A stretch of 17,759 nt of DNA from an uncultured Bacilli bacterium (GTDB lineage Bacteria > Bacillota_I > Bacilli_A > RF39 > UBA660). Position 1 is the stretch's first letter, and each line of letters opens with the position of its first letter. The DNA lies in assembly GCA_934120015.1 (NCBI GenBank), contig CAKOTD010000025.1:1-17759 (forward strand), read 5' to 3'. A program made the position numbers and the translations under genes. This document shows positions 1 through 5,954 of the stretch, one piece after another. The notes beneath the pieces were generated by a model. It saw only the letters and a list, made by a program, of their open reading frames with translations. It was not told the origin of the DNA and did not search any database.

Positions 1-318
1 ATTATGAATGGAACAGTAACGGGAACAAGTTCTGCCGCACTGGCATATTATTCATATGGTTTATATGGAATAGTAGAAGCAGGAACATATTCATCAGTCT
101 ATGGTAGTGGAAATTACCGAAAAGTTGCCTATGTAACAGGTAAGGTAAGCTCTAAAAGTACAATTTCTGCTTATGCTATGGATGAAAGTGCATATAATAA
201 TTTAGAATATTATGGAACTTATGTAAATGTGACAAGTGCAAATGCAGATGAGGCTGGATACTATTATGATTATAATGGTGATAATAGTGATATAATTGTG
301 AAAAAGGTAAATAGTTAA
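1..318 (+). CDS. C-terminal fragment of an unrecognised Tyr/Ser/Gly-rich protein
   Basis: The reading frame is open from the first base of the window, so the ATG at position 4 is probably internal and the true start lies upstream. The visible 105 residues are rich in Tyr, Ser, Gly and Ala, with few Lys or Arg, many alternating small and aromatic residues, and no cysteine. They end in a hydrophilic tail (DNSDIIVKKVNS). This composition fits a beta-rich exported or surface domain, but there is no transmembrane segment, LPXTG motif or catalytic motif in the visible part. I do not recognise the family. In Bacillus subtilis the prepilin peptidase gene comC lies next to the spoIIB-radC block; this fragment does not look like a prepilin peptidase. 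A weak hairpin with a T-run overlaps its stop codon and may end the transcript. Confidence 0.7.
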   Translation: MMNGTVTGTSSAALAYYSYGLYGIVEAGTYSSVYGSGNYRKVAYVTGKVSSKSTISAYAMDESAYNNLEYYGTYVNVTSANADEAGYYYDYNGDNSDIIVKKVNS

Positions 319-334
319 TCTATTTATTTTTTTT
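308..334 (+). terminator. Weak AT-rich intrinsic terminator
   Basis: A 7-bp inverted repeat, TAAATAG (308-314) and CTATTTA (320-326), has a 5-base loop and is followed directly by eight T residues (327-334). The stem spans the stop codon of the first gene. It contains only one G-C pair, so termination would be inefficient. Confidence 0.4.
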
Positions 335-361
335 CGACATGATTAGACTAAATGGTATGTA
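333..361 (+). promoter_or_regulatory. Possible promoter for the SPOR-domain gene
   Basis: TTCGAC (333-338) and TATGTA (356-361) are 17 bases apart, and a TGG just before the second hexamer gives an extended -10 pattern. Both hexamers deviate from the housekeeping consensus and the region is AT-rich, so this is a weak call. A sporulation sigma factor could be used instead; I see no clear match to one. Confidence 0.3.
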
Positions 362-381
362 AAAATATATTTGGTGATAAT

Positions 382-849
382 ATGAAAATAAAATTTACAG
401 TACCTCTTTTATTAGCAATTATATCTGGTTTTTTACTAGGAAAAGTTATGTTTAACCAGTATGAAGATAAAATAAGTATTAAACCTGTTTTTGGAGAAAT
501 AGGTGAAGATGTTTACTTTATTCAGTTAGGAGTGTATTCTTCTAAAGAAGATATGGAAAAAAATGTTGTAAATTTGACATCATATATATATGAAGAAATT
601 AGTGATAGTTATTATGTTTATGTTGGACTTACAAATGATGTGAAAAATGCAGATAAATTGAAAGGGTATTTTGAAGATTTAGGGTATAATATATATGTAA
701 AGCAATTAAAAATAAATAATAGTGAATTTTTAAAACAATTAAAACAATATGATGCGTTATTATCTAAAACTGATGATTCAGGGGCAATAAAAACAATCTG
801 CAATGATGTTTTAAAAAAATATGAGGAGTTGACCAATGTAAGTGTTTAA
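382..849 (+). CDS. Membrane-anchored SPOR-domain protein, positional match to SpoIIB
   Basis: This is a 155-residue protein with one N-terminal hydrophobic segment (about residues 5-24) and an extracytoplasmic part. Residues 44-109 look like a SPOR domain: the first strand YFIQLGVYSS, a helix, then YVYVGLTND, a second helix and GYNIYVKQ. SPOR domains bind denuded septal peptidoglycan. In B. subtilis the gene close upstream of radC is spoIIB, a single-pass membrane protein with a SPOR domain that acts at the sporulation septum, so position and architecture both suggest a shortened SpoIIB-like protein. The role is an inference, because SPOR proteins also serve ordinary division. I chose ATG 382 because GGTGAT lies at 373-378; an in-frame ATG at 352 has no such site. 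The 3' end overlaps radC by 8 bases, so the two are probably translationally coupled. Confidence 0.65.
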   Translation: MKIKFTVPLLLAIISGFLLGKVMFNQYEDKISIKPVFGEIGEDVYFIQLGVYSSKEDMEKNVVNLTSYIYEEISDSYYVYVGLTNDVKNADKLKGYFEDLGYNIYVKQLKINNSEFLKQLKQYDALLSKTDDSGAIKTICNDVLKKYEELTNVSV

Positions 850-1522
850 AATTAAAGATATTCCCATTAATGAAAGACCAAGAGAAAGACTTATTAACTA
901 TGGGCCATCTAGTTTATCAAATGAAGATTTACTGGCAATTATTCTAAAATGTGGTAGTAAGAAAATGTCTGCTAAGTTATTAGCAACCAATATTATAAGT
1001 AAACTTTCTAATATTGAAAATATGAAAGAATTAAGTTATGAGATGCTTATTTCATTTGATGGTATTGGGCCTGCTAAAGCAACTGAATTACTTGCTGCAA
1101 TTGAACTTGGTAAAAGATTAAATCAGAAAAATCATAGTTTAAGAAATATTAAATTTAACAATTCACAGTTAGTATATGATTATTATTCGGGTATTTTAGG
1201 TGATAAAAAACAGGAATATTTTTATGCGGTTTATTTAGATAGTAATAAAACAATAATTAAAGATAAAAAGTTATTTATTGGAACTCTTAATCATAGTATA
1301 GTTCATCCCAGAGAAATATTTAAAGAAGCATGCATGATTAGTGCATCAAGTATTATTTGTGTACATAATCATCCCAGTAATAATGTTTTGCCTAGTAAAG
1401 AAGATAAATTATTAACTGATAATCTTCAAAATATTGGTAAACAGATGGGAATACCTATCATAGATCATATTATTATTGGTAAAAATAATTATTATAGTTT
1501 TTTTGAAAATGGTGATATTTGA
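842..1522 (+). CDS. radC: RadC-like JAB/MPN (JAMM) domain protein
   Basis: This is a 226-residue protein of the usual RadC length. The N-terminal half has the family opening (IPINERPRERL) and a helix-hairpin-helix region (FDGIGPAKATELL, residues 72-84). The C-terminal half carries the JAMM metal site H175-x-H177 followed by D188, within CVHNHPS and a PSKED segment. Despite its name the family has no settled role in DNA repair, and its biochemical activity is uncertain. Translation starts at GTG 842: an in-frame TAA at 839-841 leaves no other start upstream, and GAGGAG lies at 823-828. The gene overlaps the SPOR-domain gene by 8 bases. Its TGA stop forms part of the -35 box proposed for mreC. 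The neighbours maf and mreB, usual in Bacillus, are missing here. Confidence 0.93.
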   Translation: MFKIKDIPINERPRERLINYGPSSLSNEDLLAIILKCGSKKMSAKLLATNIISKLSNIENMKELSYEMLISFDGIGPAKATELLAAIELGKRLNQKNHSLRNIKFNNSQLVYDYYSGILGDKKQEYFYAVYLDSNKTIIKDKKLFIGTLNHSIVHPREIFKEACMISASSIICVHNHPSNNVLPSKEDKLLTDNLQNIGKQMGIPIIDHIIIGKNNYYSFFENGDI

Positions 1523-1547
1523 CTTTTAAGAAAGGTAAAAATATATT
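1519..1547 (+). promoter_or_regulatory. Candidate promoter for mreC-mreD
   Basis: TTGACT (1519-1524) lies over the radC stop codon, and TATATT (1542-1547) follows after 17 bases. Further TATAAT-like hexamers at 1547-1552 and 1552-1557 have poor spacing. Transcription from the proposed -10 would start near 1554, leaving a very short leader with AGGTGA at 1558-1563 and the start codon at 1570. Confidence 0.5.
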
Positions 1548-1569
1548 ATAATATAATAGGTGAAATGAT

Positions 1570-2427
1570 ATGTATAAGAGGAAGAAAAGGATAGATAAAA
1601 AATATATTTTTTTAATAGTTGCAGTTACTATTTTGTTAGTAATTGCTTTAGTAATAAATATTTTTAGAACAAAAAGGAATCTAAATCCTGTAGAAAAGAT
1701 TATAAAGGATGCTTGCCTATCAATTAGTTCGATTTTATATAAACCTATTAATTATATTCAAAGTAGTATTGATAAAAACAAAGAAAAAAATGATTTATAT
1801 AAGAAGTATAAAAATTTAGAAGAAAAATATAACAATATAAAAAATTATGAGATTACAATCAATGAATTAAAAAAAGAAATAGATGAATTAGAAAATAATT
1901 TAGATATTACTAATAATTTAATTGACTATGAAGCAGTCACATCTACTATAGTTGGTAGAAAAACGGAATATTGGGATAATTATCTTATTATTGATAAGGG
2001 AGAAAATCAAGGAATAAAGAAGAACATGGCAGTAGTTACTAGTGATGGGCTGATTGGAAAAGTAGTTTCTACTAGTTATTTATATAGTACTGTTAATTTA
2101 TTAACAAGTGAAGATTTTGATCAAAAAATATCCGTTAAAATTAGTATAGATAATGACCAATATGTTTATGGATTATTATCAGGGTATAAAGACAAAAAAT
2201 TTATAATAGAAGGTATCTCTGAAAATGTTGATATCAAGGAAAATTCCGTAGTTACAACAACTGGTATGAGTGAAATATTTCCATCTGGAATACTAATAGG
2301 CTATGTTGATAAAATTAGTAAGGATAATTTTGATTTAACAATGATAGCTTTAGTTACACCAAGTACTAATTATGATGCATTAAGATATGTAACTGTTTTA
2401 AAAAGGAAAACTTTGACTTATGATTAG
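1570..2427 (+). CDS. mreC: Rod shape-determining protein MreC
   Basis: MreC is a bitopic membrane protein of the elongasome that organises wall synthesis outside the membrane together with MreD, RodA and penicillin-binding proteins. The 285-residue product has a basic N-terminus, one transmembrane segment (about 12-31), a Lys/Glu-rich coiled coil (about 70-118) and the C-terminal beta-barrel region. Typical MreC segments are visible: TSTIVGRKTEYWDNYLIID, GENQGIKKNMAVV, DGLIGKV, then SGILIGYV and the ALVTPSTNYDALRYV end. Length matches the family. The start ATG follows AGGTGA. The stop codon overlaps mreD by 8 bases. mreB, which normally lies just upstream, is not here, so MreB must be encoded elsewhere or is absent. 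Confidence 0.93.
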   Translation: MYKRKKRIDKKYIFLIVAVTILLVIALVINIFRTKRNLNPVEKIIKDACLSISSILYKPINYIQSSIDKNKEKNDLYKKYKNLEEKYNNIKNYEITINELKKEIDELENNLDITNNLIDYEAVTSTIVGRKTEYWDNYLIIDKGENQGIKKNMAVVTSDGLIGKVVSTSYLYSTVNLLTSEDFDQKISVKISIDNDQYVYGLLSGYKDKKFIIEGISENVDIKENSVVTTTGMSEIFPSGILIGYVDKISKDNFDLTMIALVTPSTNYDALRYVTVLKRKTLTYD

Positions 2428-2887
2428 TTATATTATATTAATTTTATCTTTGATTATGGAAAATGCATTATCATTAGTGTTTTATGGAAATAGTTTGTTT
2501 CTACCTTTGTTTTTAGTAATTTCATTGTATATCATTTATCCATTATTAAATGGTAATAATAAAAAATATATAATTATTTGTCTTATTGCAGGGCTAATTT
2601 ATGATATAGTTCTTGGGAAATTCATATGTTTAAATGGTGTTATATTTTTAATTTTATCACTTGTAATAATTAAAATATATGAAAATTTTGAAATATCATT
2701 TTTAAATAATATTTTTATTACAATTTTAATAATTTGCTTATATTATTTTATAAAATATTTATTAATAATACTTTGTTTGAATAAAGCATTTAATTTTATA
2801 TTATTATTGAAAAATATTTATTCTTCATTAATAATTAATACAATTTATAGTACAATATTTTATTTTGTTTTAAAGTCTAAAAAATAA
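2420..2887 (+). CDS. mreD: Rod shape-determining protein MreD
   Basis: This 155-residue protein is almost entirely hydrophobic, with about five membrane-spanning segments, the length and profile of MreD. MreD is the integral membrane partner of MreC in the elongasome. Sequence identity in this family is always low, so the call rests on hydropathy, length and its place directly after mreC with an 8-base overlap (the mreC codons TAT GAT TAG contain its ATG). The segment GLIYDIVLGKFICLNGVIFL resembles the conserved G-x-x-x-D region of MreD proteins. Composition is extremely AT-rich (many Ile, Leu, Asn and Lys codons). In Bacillus the next genes would be minC and minD; here the SpoIVFA-like gene follows after 32 bases. 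Confidence 0.85.
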   Translation: MISYIILILSLIMENALSLVFYGNSLFLPLFLVISLYIIYPLLNGNNKKYIIICLIAGLIYDIVLGKFICLNGVIFLILSLVIIKIYENFEISFLNNIFITILIICLYYFIKYLLIILCLNKAFNFILLLKNIYSSLIINTIYSTIFYFVLKSKK

Positions 2888-2919
2888 TATTTTACATATA
2901 TATTATTAGGTGATAATAT

Positions 2920-3519
2920 ATGGACGAGTATTTAATATCAAAGAAAAATAAAAGAATTAGTTCTGATAGAAATAATTCTTTTTTTGGAAAGTTTGCTATA
3001 AAATTTTTAGTACTAGTAGTTATAACATTAGGACTATTAATTGCTCTAAAAAGTAATACAAAATTTAAAACGCAATTTTATGAACATGTATATAATAAAC
3101 ATTTATCTTTTGCAAGTATAAATAAACTATATCAGGACACATTTGGAAGTCCAATACCATTTAAAGATTTTTTTGAAAAGAATAATTCTCTTGTTTTTAA
3201 TGAAAAGATAAATTATAAAACACTTAATAAGTATTATGATGGTATTGCTTTAGGAGTTAGTAAGGAATTTGTTGTTCCTGTTATTGAAACAGGAATGGTA
3301 ATATTCGTTGGTGAAAAGGAAAACTATGGTAATACAATTATTATAGAGCAAATTGATGGAGTAGAGGTATGGTATGGTAATCTAGCAAATATTAACTTAA
3401 AAATGTATGATTATGTTGAAAAAGGTACGATTGTTGGAAATGTTAATGATAGTAAACTATACTTAGTTTTTAAAAAAGATGGTAAAATAGTGGGTTATGA
3501 AAATTATCTCAAAAATTAA
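2920..3519 (+). CDS. spoIVFA: SpoIVFA-like membrane protein with degenerate LytM/M23 domain
   Basis: This 199-residue protein has a cytoplasmic N-terminus, one transmembrane segment (about 24-43), a linker and a C-terminal LytM/M23-type fold (about 115-199). Fold landmarks are present: VVPVIETGMVIFVGE, NYGNTIIIEQ, VWYGNLANI, DYVEKGTIVG and LYLVFKKDG. The zinc ligands of true M23 peptidases are missing: the HLH of the usual PHLHFE motif is replaced by K179-L180-Y181, and the first H/D pair cannot be found. In B. subtilis, SpoIVFA is such a non-catalytic LytM-like protein that holds and inhibits the protease SpoIVFB. Its place directly before an M50 protease, with a 23-base overlap, supports this assignment. 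Start ATG 2920 follows GGTGAT at 2910-2915. The alternative is a generic M23-like scaffold protein. Confidence 0.8.
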   Translation: MDEYLISKKNKRISSDRNNSFFGKFAIKFLVLVVITLGLLIALKSNTKFKTQFYEHVYNKHLSFASINKLYQDTFGSPIPFKDFFEKNNSLVFNEKINYKTLNKYYDGIALGVSKEFVVPVIETGMVIFVGEKENYGNTIIIEQIDGVEVWYGNLANINLKMYDYVEKGTIVGNVNDSKLYLVFKKDGKIVGYENYLKN

Positions 3520-4249
3520 GTTTCATCCTTTATTCTATTTCTTTGCTCTATTAGCAATCATTACTGGATTATTTAGAGAATTCATAATATTTATGATGAT
3601 TATTTTTATTCATGAAATTGGACATATTTTTGCTGGATTTATTTGTAATGTAAAGCTTCAAAAAGTTATTTTCATGCCTTTTGGAGGCCTAACTATTTTT
3701 AGTATGCCACTTAATATAGAGGTTTATAAAGAATTATTTATTGCTACTATGGGCCCTGTTTTCCAAATCATATCTTTTTTAATTTTAAAAAACTATCTAA
3801 ATAGTTTATCATTTTACTACTACAATATTTTTATTTTAATATTTAATTTGCTCCCAATATACCCACTTGATGGCAGTAAAATACTTAATTGTTTTTTATG
3901 TTATATTTTAAATTATAGAAATAGTTTTAATATCACTTTTTATACCTCATTTTTATTTATTATGTTAATAATAATATTAACTATTATAAATAAAATAAAT
4001 TTTGGCTTTTTAATCATAATAATTTTTATTGGTTATAAATCATTAAAAGAATACTTAAATTTTTCTAGTATTTATAATAAATTTTTATTTGAAAGATATA
4101 TAAATAAGTATAATTTTAAGAAAGTAAAATATGTTAGTAATATATATTTTTTTTATAAAGGCAAAAGACATATTATAAGAAATGGTAAAAATTTAATTAC
4201 AGAAAAAGAAATTTTAAGAAAAAGGTTTGACTTTAAAAGAAATGTATGA
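3497..4249 (+). CDS. spoIVFB: SpoIVFB-like M50 intramembrane metalloprotease
   Basis: This is a site-2-type zinc protease that cuts inside the membrane; in B. subtilis SpoIVFB matures pro-sigma-K in the mother cell. The 250-residue product has about six hydrophobic segments. The zinc motif is H39-E40-I-G-H43 (IFIHEIGHIFAG), and the third ligand is D125 in NLLPIYPLDGSKIL. The opening, KFHPLFYFFALLAIITGLFRE, matches the SpoIVFB pattern. A basic cytoplasmic tail (after about 185, with FFYKGKRHIIRNGK) takes the place of the C-terminal domain. It starts inside the SpoIVFA-like gene with no clear Shine-Dalgarno site, so coupled translation is likely, giving inhibitor and protease together. Its last codons overlap the rplU promoter. 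Whether the substrate is a sigma factor depends on sporulation genes outside this window. Confidence 0.87.
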   Translation: MKIISKIKFHPLFYFFALLAIITGLFREFIIFMMIIFIHEIGHIFAGFICNVKLQKVIFMPFGGLTIFSMPLNIEVYKELFIATMGPVFQIISFLILKNYLNSLSFYYYNIFILIFNLLPIYPLDGSKILNCFLCYILNYRNSFNITFYTSFLFIMLIIILTIINKINFGFLIIIIFIGYKSLKEYLNFSSIYNKFLFERYINKYNFKKVKYVSNIYFFYKGKRHIIRNGKNLITEKEILRKRFDFKRNV

Positions 4250-4255
4250 TAAAAT
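4227..4255 (+). promoter_or_regulatory. Strong housekeeping promoter for rplU-prp-rpmA
   Basis: TTGACT (4227-4232), a 17-base spacer and TAAAAT (4250-4255) form the core, with TGA just before the -10 as in extended -10 promoters. The promoter lies across the end of the SpoIVFB-like gene. It would start transcription near 4262, immediately before the leader hairpin at 4265. Confidence 0.75.
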
Positions 4256-4261
4256 TATCAA

Positions 4262-4347
4262 GTATGTAGAGCCTCTCTCTACAACCACACAGAAAAGGTT
4301 AAAACAAAGTACCTTAATGGTGAGTCTTAGTGAAAAGGAGGAAGATT
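4262..4347 (+). promoter_or_regulatory. 5' leader of rplU, probable L21 leader RNA
   Basis: The region holds two hairpins. The first is TGTAGAG (4265-4271) with CTCTACA (4277-4283), a perfect 7-bp stem with a 5-base loop. The second is AAGGT (4295-4299) with ACCTT (4311-4315), enclosing 11 bases. The ribosome binding site AAAGGAGGA follows at 4334-4342. Many Bacillota carry a structured L21 leader at this place that controls the operon through a ribosomal protein. I infer the same here from position and structure, not from a covariance-model match. No terminator-like T-run is present, so control would act on translation rather than by attenuation. Confidence 0.6.
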
Positions 4348-4650
4348 ATGAAAGCAGTTATTGAAACTGGTGGAAAACAATACTTAGTTGAAGAAGGTTC
4401 AGTTATTTATGTTGAAAAATTAGATGCTGAAGCTGGAAAGAAAGTAACTTTTGACAAAGTATTAATGGTTAATGGTGAAGTTGGTATGCCATATTTAACA
4501 GATGCTAAAGTAGAAGGTGAAGTTGTTAAACATGGTAAAGAGAAGAAAATCATTGTTTATCATTATAGACAAAAGAAAAAATTCCGTAAAAAACAAGGTC
4601 ATCGTCAACCATATACTAAAGTTGAAATTAAATCAATTAAAACTAAATAG
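4348..4650 (+). CDS. rplU: 50S ribosomal protein L21
   Basis: L21 binds 23S rRNA in the large subunit. The 100-residue product shows the family pattern throughout: MKAVIETGGKQYLVEEG at the start, then DKVLMV, KHGKEKKIIVYHYRQKKKFRKKQGHRQPYTKVEI near the end. I chose ATG 4348 because it lies at a normal distance from AAAGGAGGA and gives the conserved N-terminus; the in-frame GTG at 4330 would add six residues that overlap the ribosome binding site. It is first in the rplU-prp-rpmA operon and has its own promoter and leader. Only two bases separate it from prp. Confidence 0.98.
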   Translation: MKAVIETGGKQYLVEEGSVIYVEKLDAEAGKKVTFDKVLMVNGEVGMPYLTDAKVEGEVVKHGKEKKIIVYHYRQKKKFRKKQGHRQPYTKVEIKSIKTK

Positions 4651-4652
4651 TT

Positions 4653-4961
4653 ATGATTAGAATTGAAATTAGTAAAAATGATGAATATATTTCGAAAGTA
4701 AGTCTTATTGGTCATGCAAAATATGCCGATTATGGAAATGATATTGTATGTGCTAGTGTAAGTAGTATAGCAATTACAACAGTTAATTCAATATTAAAAA
4801 TATCTAGTGATGCAATAAATTATACTAATGATGATGGCTTACTTGTTATTGAAATAAAAAAATATGATAGGGTAATAAATATCCTTATGAAAAATATGAT
4901 TGATTTGTTTAAGGAATTGGAAGAGGATTATCCTAAAAATATAAAGATAATATTTAATTAG
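4653..4961 (+). CDS. prp: Ribosomal-processing cysteine protease Prp
   Basis: Prp (YsxB in B. subtilis) removes the N-terminal extension of ribosomal protein L27, a step essential in Staphylococcus aureus and found in Bacillota and some other lineages whose L27 carries the extension. The 102-residue product has the catalytic pair His21 in GHAKYADYG and Cys33 in DIVCASVSS, at almost the positions known for the S. aureus enzyme. It lies between rplU and its substrate gene rpmA, the arrangement usual for the family. There is no separate Shine-Dalgarno site and just two bases after the rplU stop codon, which suggests translation coupled to rplU and lower yield than the ribosomal proteins. The substrate site is intact in the next gene. 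Confidence 0.95.
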   Translation: MIRIEISKNDEYISKVSLIGHAKYADYGNDIVCASVSSIAITTVNSILKISSDAINYTNDDGLLVIEIKKYDRVINILMKNMIDLFKELEEDYPKNIKIIFN

Positions 4962-4973
4962 GAGGTGTTATCA

Positions 4974-5267
4974 ATGTTAAAGCTTATGAAGTTAAATATT
5001 CAATTATTTGCTCATAAAAAGGGTCAAGGTTCAACAAAGAATGGCCGTGATTCAGAGTCAAAACGTTTAGGTGCTAAGGCAGCTGATGGTGAATATGTAA
5101 GTGGCGGATCAATATTATATCGTCAAAGGGGAACTAAAATTTATCCAGGTAAAAATGTTGGAATTGGTTCTGATGATACTGTATATGCTAAAGTAGAAGG
5201 ATATGTTAAATTTGAACGCGTTGGAAAAGATAGAACACAAGTTAGTATATATCCTGAAAGAGTTTAA
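4974..5267 (+). CDS. rpmA: 50S ribosomal protein L27, with cleavable N-terminal extension
   Basis: L27 reaches the peptidyl-transferase centre with its N-terminal tail. The 97-residue product begins MLKLMKLNIQLFAHKKGQG. The LNIQLF segment is the Prp recognition site, with cutting expected between Phe12 and Ala13 to expose AHKKGQG. The rest (STKNGRDSESKRLGAK, GGSILYRQRGTKIYPGKNVG, VKFERVGKDR) is typical. I chose ATG 4974 from AGGAGGT at 4960-4966; a second ATG at 4986 gives MKLNIQLF and is a possible alternative, while the GTG at 4965 lies within the ribosome binding site. The extension is a few residues longer than the MLKLNLQFF form usual in staphylococci, as if the start had been duplicated. 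Confidence 0.97.
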   Translation: MLKLMKLNIQLFAHKKGQGSTKNGRDSESKRLGAKAADGEYVSGGSILYRQRGTKIYPGKNVGIGSDDTVYAKVEGYVKFERVGKDRTQVSIYPERV

Positions 5268-5286
5268 TTTAATAATAAATTGAAAG

Positions 5287-5379
5287 TAGAAGTATCCACT
5301 TCTCACCCGATTATGAATAATTTTGGGTAAAAAGCAAAAAAAGCTTATTTAAGTGGATACTTCATGTATTCATTTTTTT
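5287..5379 (+). promoter_or_regulatory. infC leader with mutually exclusive antiterminator and terminator (L20-leader type)
   Basis: Two pairings share one strand. A perfect 13-bp long-range pairing joins 5289-5301 (GAAGTATCCACTT) and 5351-5363 (AAGTGGATACTTC). The competing hairpin joins 5351-5360 with 5366-5375 through a 5-base loop, 10 bp with two G-U pairs, and runs into seven T residues (5373-5379), as an intrinsic terminator does. Inside the long-range pairing are a hairpin with ACCC (5305-5308) and GGGT (5325-5328) and a small one with AAGC (5332-5335) and GCTT (5343-5346). In B. subtilis the infC-rpmI-rplT leader is controlled by L20 through premature termination, and this layout fits that mechanism. 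I found no convincing promoter of its own, so read-through from rpmA is possible. Confidence 0.7.
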
Positions 5380-5400
5380 ATAGTTATTTTGATATGTTTT

Positions 5401-5416
5401 GGAGGTGTCATATATC
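5401..5416 (+). promoter_or_regulatory. Ribosome binding site and non-canonical ATC start of infC
   Basis: GGAGGTG (5401-5407) is a strong site, and the first usable codon at the right distance in the infC frame is ATC at 5414. The in-frame GTG at 5405 and TTG at 5399 lie inside or ahead of the binding site and could not use it. infC genes in many bacteria start with ATT, ATC or ATA, which IF3 itself discriminates against. Confidence 0.75.
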
Positions 5417-5944
5417 GCAAATAAAGAAAAGGATTTGTTTATTAATGAACAAATAAATGCTAAAGAAGTAATGGTAATTGGTCCGAATGGTGAGCAACTT
5501 GGTATAAAACCTATTAAGGATGCCCTTACGCTTGCTACTTATGCTGGTTTTGATCTTGTTTTGATTAATCCAAATGCAACACCACAAGTTTGCAAAATAA
5601 TGGATTATAGCAAGTTTAAATACGAAAATAAGAAGAGACAAAAAGAAAATCTAAAAAAACAACGAGAAAGTAATTTGGAAATGAAAGAGTATCGTTTATC
5701 TGTTTCTATAGATGTTCATGACTTTAATACAAGAGTTAATAATTCTAAAAAATATTTAGAGAAAGGACACCGTATTAAGGTTACTATCAAATTTAAAGGT
5801 AGAGAACTTGCCCATACAGAACTTGGAGCAGAAGTTTTAATTAGATTTGCTAATGCTCTTGAAGATGTAGCAAGTATTGAACAAAAACCAGTTATGGATG
5901 GACGCATGATGACAATGATACTTATGCCAAAGAAAGAAAAATAG
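5414..5944 (+). CDS. infC: Translation initiation factor IF-3
   Basis: IF-3 binds the 30S subunit, prevents premature 50S joining and checks start codon and initiator tRNA. From ATC 5414 the product has 176 residues, the normal length. The N-terminal domain begins ANKEKDLFINEQINAKEV, followed by GEQLGIKP and VCKIMDYSKFKYE. A lysine-rich linker leads to the C-terminal domain with KVTIKFKGRELAHTELG and the end region KPVMDGRMMTMILMPKK. The start was placed at ATC because the binding site GGAGGTG is 6 bases upstream and the resulting N-terminus matches the family. Rare start codons in infC allow IF-3 to limit its own synthesis. The gene leads the infC-rpmI-rplT operon, with rpmI 10 bases further on. 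Confidence 0.96.
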   Translation: MANKEKDLFINEQINAKEVMVIGPNGEQLGIKPIKDALTLATYAGFDLVLINPNATPQVCKIMDYSKFKYENKKRQKENLKKQRESNLEMKEYRLSVSIDVHDFNTRVNNSKKYLEKGHRIKVTIKFKGRELAHTELGAEVLIRFANALEDVASIEQKPVMDGRMMTMILMPKKEK

Positions 5945-5954
5945 GAGGAATATT

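Noticed and set aside
352..381. Earlier start of the SPOR-domain gene at ATG 352
   Set aside because: There is no Shine-Dalgarno sequence before it, and the candidate -10 region overlaps it. ATG 382 follows GGTGAT at normal spacing and gives a typical N-terminal anchor.
2888..2919. Sigma-E type promoter before the SpoIVFA-like gene (CATATATAT near 2895)
   Set aside because: The -10-like string is found readily in such AT-rich DNA and I see no matching -35 at the right distance. Read-through from mreD is as likely.
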